A stretch of 64,000 nt of DNA from Geosiphon pyriformis (taxonomy: Eukaryota > Glomeromycota > Glomeromycetes > Archaeosporales > Geosiphonaceae), in the NCBI GenBank assembly GCA_016748015.1, contig JAAOMT010000512.1, positions 1,247,876 to 1,311,875 of the forward strand. The letters are read 5' to 3'. The stretch's first letter is position 1; every line of letters starts with the position of its first letter. This document shows, piece after piece, positions 56,641 through 64,000 of this stretch. The notes under the pieces were generated by a model, which worked only from the letters and a program-made list of their open reading frames with translations, ran no database searches and had not been told where the DNA came from. A program made the position numbers and the translations under genes.

Positions 56641-58980
56641 ATTTTCATGCTACAAAACACAGTGGTAATTTGGATAACATATAAGATATTTTTAAAGAGG
56701 TGGTGATAAATTCTGCTAATAAAGTATTTTCCAGACTCTAGTTCAGTAAGTTTGAAGGTGTAAGGAACAAGTTGTCTTCTAAGTTTTACAGATTAGAATT
56801 GCTGATGTTCAAAATTGTCAGTAGTTTAAATTCAGATCTGGGTTTGGAGACTAACCACTTGGTTGATACTTGAACAGGCATAGATAGCAATGAGGTGTCC
56901 AAAGTATACATTATAATTGATAAGGGTGACAAGGTTAAGAATATTTTACATCATGTTTTGGGTGTTAAAAGAATTTACCGCAGGTCCAAGTGTCACGAAT
57001 TCAGAATTGCCAGAGATAATTTCATTAGGAAAGCTGTGTTGAAATGCATGGAAAATTTTTGCTCAGATAAGAGGCAAATGATAAAAAGCATTTTAAATCA
57101 GCCTTTCAGAAAGATGGTTCTCAATTATTTAATTGTTAACAATGAGCTTATCTTGGAGCCTCAGGCTGTCAAGTCTTTAATTGATACTATAATAGAAGAT
57201 TGGATAAGAAAACACTTGGTTTCTAGTGCTCTGTAGAATTGTTGGTCTGTTTAATATGCTCCCTTAGGTCATGTAGATGATAATACATTTTCTGGGGTTA
57301 TGTGTAATATTAGCATAAAAGAACTTTTGCAGGTTATTAGAGACTTGCCAAATGGCAAGACTGCTGGATTTTCTGGCATTTTCAATAAACTTTGGAAACA
57401 CAGCAATTCTCTGATCCTCAATAGTTTATTGAGCATTTTCAATAGGTGTTTGAAATCTGAAGGGGTTTTTGAGCAATGAAAGAAATTTTGGATTTCTATG
57501 ATTTCTAAACCTTATAATTGGGAAGGCACTCTCATCAATACTAAACCAATAGCACTAATTAAGACTGCTTGGAAAATTTTGTCTAAAATTTTTTCAGACA
57601 GAATCTCTCTGGCTTGCAGTAGGTTCAATGTTTTGCATGGTGACAATTTTTCAGTATTGAAGAGCACTTTTACACAATCCCCTATTTTTGTTGTTGATTT
57701 GATTGTTAAAGATGCTCTGGAGAAAAACAGGGAGTTATGATTGGTTTTTCAGAATATGTGTAAGGTCTATGATTCTGTTAATTGGTCTTATTTGCTTAAT
57801 AGTTTGGTCAGGATCAAAATGTGTTTTCACTTTATTAGCTTCTTTGGTAGTATACACAATGGTAGATTTAATTAGGTTATAACAGATTTTAGTCTGTCTG
57901 ATAGTTATATTGTGCATAATAGTCTGGATTAAGGGGAGGTATTTTCACTACTGCTGTGGTGCATTTTCTATGATCTGTTGCTTTGTGAAGTCAAAAAACA
58001 TGAACAATTGTATGGCTATTAGATGTGCTTGAGATTTTACACTAAGTCCAACAAACCTAACCTAAGTAATGACAAGACCTTATTTTTTGTAGCAGGTGCC
58101 TTTGTTGATAACACAATCTGAATTGAGAATTGCTTGGCAGTAACACAAAATATTTTGAACATAGCCAGTGAGTTTTTTCTATCAATAACATTTCAATAAA
58201 TACTGAGAAGACTGTCACTATCCCCATCAACCAAGGTGTTAGGAAGACTGAACTATTTATTAGTGAGTTGAGAATTTTGGTGGCCAAAAAGGGTGAGTCT
58301 TATTGCTATTTGGGAATTTTTTTGTCAACTAAGGGCCTTTCTAAGCCGAGTTTAACCAAGACTCATATCAAAGTCAAATTTTTTTCAAATGTGGTTTTGA
58401 GAAAGGCCATTACTTAGAAGCAATTTTTGTATTTGGTTTCTGCTGTTTTGCAGTCTATCATCTGTTACAGACTTCAATTTAGTTTTGTCTTTAAGGGTGT
58501 TTGTAAAAAATGAGACATATTGTTAAGAAAAGGACTTAAGTTCAAAGCAAATTTGCCTAGAGACTTTCCTAGTATGGCACTGTATCATTCTAAGCTGTAT
58601 GGCTTGAAGCTTTTTAAGCAGATGTTTTCTAAAAATTTGCTGGCCAATCTGATTAATTTTGGTAATACTGGCAGAACTCTTGGCAGATTTTTTGACCACA
58701 AAGCAATAAACTTACAGACTGCCAGCTGGATGCCTCAACACTTTCTTTGTTTTCTGGTCATGTTACCTATTAATCTTTTAAATTGTTTTTTGGCTGGTGC
58801 TACATGTGTTCTTGCTTTGTGCAAAACATTCTTAAGTGGTGCTTTTTTTAATGTTTTTCAAACTGGAACTGGTGTACCAATCTTGGATGTGCTAGGCCTG
58901 GATGGTTATTTGGGCATAAGAAATTCTCTCAGGAAATATGGCCTTATTTTTGCCAATTAACTTTTAGATTGTTGTAGTGA
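56641..58980 (+). pseudogene. LINE3 ORF2: reverse transcriptase
   Basis: KCHEFRIARDNFIRKAV and CMENFCSDKRQMI (56895-57236), LPNGKTAGFSGI, ISKPYNWEGTLINTKPIALI, KILSKIFSDRISLACS, HGDNFSVLKS (57498-57740), GEVFSLLLWCIFYDLLLCEVK, and the catalytic box GAFVDNTI, where FVDD is expected. A one-base frameshift lies near 58170. The thumb continues (KKGESYCYLGIFLS, AVLQSIICY) to 58520-58960 (LKFKANLPRDFPSMALYH). Confidence 0.8.
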
Positions 58981-60480
58981 GTGCTTCACTTAGAACACCT
59001 TTTATAGATAGAAGAGACTTAACTCAAGGGGTCCAATCCCTACTTGGTTTGTTTCTGTTACTAATTTTGTCAAAAATGGTGGTTTGAACATTAACGTGAC
59101 TGTGATATCACATTCTGTTCCCACCAAATTTTCTTGTGACATTGGTTTTACTTTTGAGTGTTTGTTGGCCTTTGAGTGTGAATCTGTTGAAGTTTACACT
59201 GATGGGTCTGTCAAGGGTTTAGGGTCGATTAGTGCCTGTGGTGGTACTGCTACTTACTTTTCAAATGCTAATGCTAGTATTAGTGTAAAAATTTTTGGCT
59301 TATTGTCCTCAACACTGGTGGAGCTGCAACCTATTACTTTGGTACTAAAGTGTATGTCTGTCTCTAACATAGTTGAATTGTTCACAGATAGTCAAACATT
59401 GCTGGATATTTGCAAATTTGATGTAGACATGTCTGGTCCTGATTTTTGCTGTAAATATTGGATCAAGAAAGAGCATATTTGTCAAGTTATTTTGAATAAA
59501 AATCTGTCAGTCATGTGAAAAAAAGTCAAAGGACATTCAAGCATTGTCGAGAACAAACAAGCAGATTTTTTTGCCAACACAGCAGTTTTTTCTGAGTCTG
59601 TACTGCCCCTGGACATGCCATATTGCTTTTTTAGGGTTGAAGACAGATCTGTTTCTAGGAATACACATTATTTTATTAAGAATTTGTTTGATGCCATTAA
59701 TTTTGTTAGTTGGGACTCCAGATGTGGTGCTAGTATTGTTGAGATTGGTGTTGCTGGTGAGATTGATGCACCCAAGTCATTCAGTATTTGGCACTCTAAT
59801 AGTAGAATTCACTCTGGTTATACCAGTTTGTCTTCAGCTTCTCTGTGATTTTATCTTATGAAATATTTGCATTATTGCCTGCCAGTTGCTGTAAGGAAGA
59901 GGTTGTACAATCCAAGATATCTTAGTGTAGTGTGCATTAGGTGTGGAATGGTCAAGGACTCTGATCACCTATTTCTATGTATGCATAACGACAATGCTAA
60001 AAGAACTATATTATTGTCTATTAGAGAAAAGTGATACAAGGTGGCTAGTAGGTCCACTATAAGAGGTAGGGTAACACAATTTTTGCATGAGGCTGAGTTA
60101 TCCAGTAATTTATACATGTTGTTGGCCAAGATATTTGTGTTGAAAAGCTGGACAGTTGATGCTATCTTGTATCTTGGCTCTGCTTCTAGTGGCCATTTAA
60201 TTGTCGAGTTAATTCACAGTTTTGTGGAGAATCATAGATCAGACATTTGGTTATCTGCAGCCAAACTGAGAGCCTTCTATGAAAAGCACAATCTTTTACC
60301 ATGTGATGGATCTGTGGTGCCATTGGTTGCTGGTTTATTGAAATTCTGGGCTGTTGATGTTATCCATAGTCTCAGCATTAGGTTAGGTATTTATATGAGT
60401 TTTGGTTTGTGTTTCTGTCTTGTTGGTTTGGGTTTCAGTTTCTCATGTAATATTTTTTTAATAAATTCTGTGAGTACATA
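58981..60480 (+). pseudogene. LINE3 ORF2: RNase H and C-terminal zinc domain
   Basis: RNase H at 59084-59518: VEVYTDGSVKGLGS (first Asp), SSTLVELQ (Glu), LFTDSQTLLDIC (Asp), then after a Trp-to-TGA stop KVKGHSSIVENKQADFF (last Asp). Catalytic residues look intact. Downstream: LMKYLHYCLPVAVRKRLYN, and a C-x2-C-x7-H-x4-C motif (CIRCGMVKDSDHLFLC) near 59938-59990. The final 146-codon block 60041-60481 ends the protein. Only three stops in 1.5 kb. Confidence 0.8.
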
Positions 60481-60600
60481 ATGCTGTCTTGACTGGGCCA
60501 AGTGTCTGGTCATGTATAAAAAAGACATGAGCTACATTTAATTTTAAATTTTTTTTTGATTTTATGTATTTAGATAGTGGTTGGGCTGCACTCATTAAAT

Positions 60601-61299
60601 TTTAATAAAAAAAATATATATTATAAAATTGTAATATATAATATAAAAAATTTAATAATTTTGGCCAACCAAAAAATATTATAAGCTAATATAAAAAAAA
60701 TTAATAAAAAAATTATTATTATGTTATTATTAAAAAAATATAAATAAAAACAATTTAAAAAAAACGTTAATTTAATAAATTTAACAATTTAAAATTGTAT
60801 AATATTTTAATTAAATAGTTTAATACAAAAAATAAAACATAAAAATATAAAATAATAATTAATTATATTTTTACACAATAAGAAACTGGTTTTAATATTA
60901 TAATTGTAAATAAAATTTTGTTTAAAGATATTAATTAGATTTAGTTATTTTTGTTTTGATACTTTAATTTTTACATAATTAAATATGTAAACAAAATAAT
61001 GACTGGTTTATATATATATTTTATGAAATTTTTGTATTGTTATTTGTTTATTGTTGTTTAAAAGTATCTATTTAATAAAAAATATTCTAATATTTTATAT
61101 TTATATTGTAAAAAAGTAAAATTTTTAAATTTTTTTTTATGTGATAAATTTTGCTATTTATAATAGTTTATTAAAATTATATATTAAGTTGTAAAAGTTT
61201 ATATTAGATTTTTGTTAGTTAATATTTTGTGTTTTTTAGTTTTTTTTAATATATATATTAAATATTGTATTGTATATTTTTTATTTATTTATTTATTTA
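60601..61299. other. AT-rich spacer between LINE3 and LINE4 tails
   Basis: Nearly pure A/T, including the (TAAA)n tail of LINE4 near 61275-61300 on the minus strand. The two LINEs meet tail to tail. No gene seen. Confidence 0.5.
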
Positions 61300-61411
61300 A
61301 TGAGTAAAGCCCAATTACTATCTAATACAATACAATTATCTAAAGTTTTAAATTAAATGTGATTCATGCTCTTGCTACATGTGACTAGCCACTCAACCAA
61401 TCAAGACTACA

Positions 61412-62845
61412 TTATATAACTATATTTATTGTAACTTCACCAGCAGCACCAGTGAAAAACAGACAGCTAATACTTAAACCAAAATTGGTTGCATGACCTC
61501 TCTCAATTCTTAGTAAACAAGCAACACCACCAGAAACCTTAGCAGAAAAACCCCAAATAATATCACATAAAGATCTATCTGCACATAATGATCCACAATG
61601 CTCTATTTCAGCTCGAAGTTTTGAATTAGGCACCCAAATCTGCTTCCTATGGCCAACAACCAAACTCCAAACAAACTCAACCAAATTAGACATTGCAAGC
61701 TTAGTATCCACAAAAGACACTTTAGCTTCTGTTAACCAATTCTCAAACACAAGACTCTTGCACAAAGATGTGTAGAGACTACCATCAGAAACAGAAGAAG
61801 CTAAAGACTGCAAAACTGCAGATAATGACAAGGTTGTCCCAATAAGAGATATTCAAAAAGAAAAATGCTCACTTAACAAGCTCTGATGCATCAAAAAGTC
61901 CAAGTGACAAACAAAACTATGATCTAAAAAATCTATCTCTCCATAATGTACACAAAGCACACTAGGATAACTACAATCATATAAGCGCTTTTTAACAACT
62001 ACAGGTAGTTTCCTGTGTAAGGCTTTCATTAAATATGTGTGCAAACTGGTAGAAGTTCTGCTTGTATATCCCATAAACATATGGAAATCAGGATGCCATA
62101 CTAAGACAGTACAAACCCAGTTTATGTCCCCAACTTGTGAAGAATTCACAACACTCGAACCAAGTCCGAATTCCCATTGAAAATGTCTAACAGTATCATT
62201 TATTAATCTAGTGAAGTGGCATGCATTGCCGGAAATCACCTTACTATCTGCCATTAAAAAATTTTCTTTGATGTTTGCTAAAAGAACAAGCCCTAATGAT
62301 GTGGCTAGATCAGCCAACCAATCAGCATGCTCGTTGTCCAAAATACCAAAGTGACCCTTCACCTTTGACCAGATGACAGAAATGTTTTTATATCTAACCA
62401 AATTGCTAATATGACAGTGTTCTATTCAGCACCTGTTGCAAAAATCTGGAGCCAACAACTTCAACTTGGCTTAACAAGCATCTAAGGAAGCCTAACTGTT
62501 AAAGAAGACTATAACATTTGAGGAAGCTGGAATGCACTCGAGAGCCAGTACAACAGCCTGCATTTCAGCTAGGGTAGATGATAGCATACTATGGACTTCC
62601 ACACCTATATGCAAACCTAAGTTAGAAAAATAAGTGGCAGCCCCTCCAACAGCATCAGAAGTACCAAAGCCTTTAACAGAACTATCAGTATAAACTGAGA
62701 TTATTGGCAAAGAAGCATCTTTCAAACTAGAACGGACGAAACCAAAGTGGTCCGTATTAGAAACATCCAACTTGGACAGAAACTCAAAAGTGGAAAAGAA
62801 ATCTTTAACCAAACCACCACTCTTGACAAAATCTGAAACCAACAT
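61412..62845 (-). pseudogene. LINE4 ORF2: RNase H and C-terminal domain
   Basis: RNase H at 62845-62492: ISVYTDSSVKGFGTSDA (first Asp), SSTLAEMQAVVLALE (Glu), then VFFNS, where the third Asp is Asn, followed by a stop at the Gln. It resumes at 62401-61853 with SVIWSKVKGHFGILDNEHADW (last Asp), WHPDFHMFMGYTSR, YLMKALHRKLPVVVKKRLYD and CVHYGEIDFLDHSFVC (second Cys of the zinc motif is Tyr). The final part is at 61831-61412 (FSAKVSGGVACLLRI). Confidence 0.78.
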
Positions 62846-63999
62846 GAACCATAAGGGAACCGGGCCTCTGGAATCCAGTCATTTCCAATGGTAAAAATCC
62901 TTCCAATTAAAATATTTTCCATGACTGTTCAACAACTGATCTGCAAAAATAATCCCAAAATGCTTTAATAATCTGCAAACCTGGAGATACATAGTTTGGC
63001 CCAAAACATCCAAAACAGGAAAACCTCGCTTGAAACAAAAAGCATTGGGCAAGTTATTAACTAAGAAGATACCATTACATAAAAAAATTTTAGCAACACC
63101 AGCCAGAAAATTGTTCATCAGATTAACCATCAACTTAACAGGAAATTGAAAAGGATTCTGAGAAACTCAGCCCAAAACCTGCAAGTCCATTGACCTGTGC
63201 TCAAATAGTCGACTCATTAACTCACTATTATTAGCAAACTATAACACCAACAAGACTTTTGCTTCTGCCTGAACTTGTTCAAAGAACTTCAAATTGTAAA
63301 AAGAAGGATAGTGCACCACTTCATTAAGAAAGTCTCTAGGCAGACTGGCCTTAGACTTCAACTCTTTTCTAATTATATGGTCTCATTTCTTGCATGTGTT
63401 TCTACTGACAAAGCTAAATTGAGTTCTATATTCTACTATGGGCTGTAAAACAACTGATACCAAATAAGAAAACTACTTGTCCATAATAGCTTTGCATAAA
63501 ACCATGGATGAGAAAAACTTGACATCTGAATTTGTCTTTTTTAAACTTGGGCCAGAAAGATACCTAGATATTGATGAGTCTCACTAGATTTCATGATTGA
63601 AATAAGAGACTTGCTCACTTCCAAGGAGATGTTGCTGGTCTTTAGATTAATAAGAATGGCAACTGTCTTTTCCATGTTAATTGATATATCCATTAATTCA
63701 AAAAACTCACTAGCAATGTTCAAAATATTCTGTGTTGCTGTATGACAATTGCCAATCCAAATAGTGTCATCCATGAAAGCACCAGCAGTCAAATAAGAAG
63801 TCAAACCAGCATTCGACTTAATTTTATTTGTTTTGGCCACAAATTTGAAATTGACCCAATACCCAAAAAATGACTCATGTTTTTTCATTTCGCACAACAG
63901 AGAATCATAAAAAATTCTCCACAAAAGAGGAAAAAAAACTTCTCTCTGGTCTAAATCATTGTGTACCTTATAACTCTTAGACAAACCAAAGTCTGTCAT
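62846..63999 (-). pseudogene. LINE4 ORF2: reverse transcriptase C-terminal half
   Basis: 152 open codons from the window edge: MTDFGLSKSYKVHNDLDQ, EVFFPLLWRIFYDSLLCEMK and the catalytic GAFMDDTIWIGN with both Asp present, then NILNIASEFF and THQYLGIFL. Below 63541 the thumb is broken by stops and frameshifts; a recognisable piece is 63133-62879 (MVNLMNNFLAGVAKIF). The LINE3 counterpart lost the second catalytic Asp; this copy kept it. Confidence 0.78.
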
Positions 64000-64000
64000 A

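Larger units (their letters stand above)
53775..60600 (+). mobile_element. LINE3, near full-length I-clade-like LINE
   Basis: About 6.8 kb: 5' leader (53775-53896), ORF1, ORF2 with endonuclease, RT, RNase H and C-terminal zinc motif, and a 3' end GATAGTGGTTGGGCTGCACTCATTAAAT shared with LINE2 and LINE4, followed by an A/T tail. Base composition is visibly less AT-rich than LINE1/LINE2, suggesting it is the youngest LINE here. No clean target duplication could be identified. Confidence 0.8.
61300..64000 (-). mobile_element. LINE4, 3' half, continues past the window
   Basis: Minus-strand LINE of the same clade as LINE3: RT palm onward, RNase H, C-terminal domain, and 3' end TAGATAGTAATTGGGCTTTACTCATTAAATAAATAAATA-like tail (core TTGGGCTTTACTCATTAAAT). 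The 5' half lies beyond 64000. Several frame changes and stops. Confidence 0.8.

Overview
The window looks like a transposon graveyard from a very AT-rich eukaryotic genome. I see no convincing host gene, no rRNA or tRNA gene and no bacterial feature. The recognisable coding material is of two kinds. One is Ty3/gypsy LTR retrotransposons, several carrying a dUTPase between protease and reverse transcriptase. The other is I-clade-like LINEs (ORF1 with RNA-binding and CCHC modules; ORF2 with endonuclease, reverse transcriptase, RNase H and a C-terminal zinc motif). These LINE proteins and the dUTPase-bearing gypsy polyproteins resemble, from memory, those of arbuscular mycorrhizal fungi (Glomeromycotina, Rhizophagus/Gigaspora type). 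That assignment is unverified.

Left part (1-38494): one minus-strand gypsy element, A, has been opened up by nested insertions. Its 5' LTR is at 37758-38494 and the end of its 3' LTR is at 1-167. Element B (2453-23197, minus, 4-bp target duplication TTGT) sits inside A's RNase H coding sequence. Element D (10550-21402, minus) sits inside B's gag. A solo LTR (15138-16114, target duplication TTGG) sits inside D's reverse transcriptase. Element C (25242-35748, plus) sits inside A just upstream of its protease, and an LTR (32518-33528) replaces part of C's integrase. With insertions removed, B and D are both about 9.9 kb and share the order gag, protease, zinc-rich region, dUTPase, linker, RT/RNase H, integrase, ORF3, LTR. 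A has the same plan without the dUTPase.

Right part (38495-64000): four LINE copies. LINE1 (minus, ORF1 fragment) is cut by A. LINE2 (minus, about 53300 down to 39840) is broken by a truncated gypsy element F plus an LTR-like block (41048-47071), a solo LTR with target duplication CCAC (47741-48696) and an older plus-oriented solo LTR (51182-52161). LINE3 (plus, 53775-60600) is nearly full length. LINE4 (minus, 61300 to the window end) lacks its 5' half. Extremely AT-rich spacers of 0.45-0.7 kb separate the LINEs.

Almost every coding segment is inactivated by stop codons at former Gln, Trp or Arg positions and by Asp-to-Asn changes at catalytic sites, all explained by C-to-T/G-to-A transitions. 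Notable exceptions are B's dUTPase frame, B's integrase frame (open but missing a catalytic Asp) and C's RT frame. The least familiar item is a third reading frame (ORF3, about 210-235 codons) between integrase and 3' LTR in B, C, D and F, with a possible counterpart in A.
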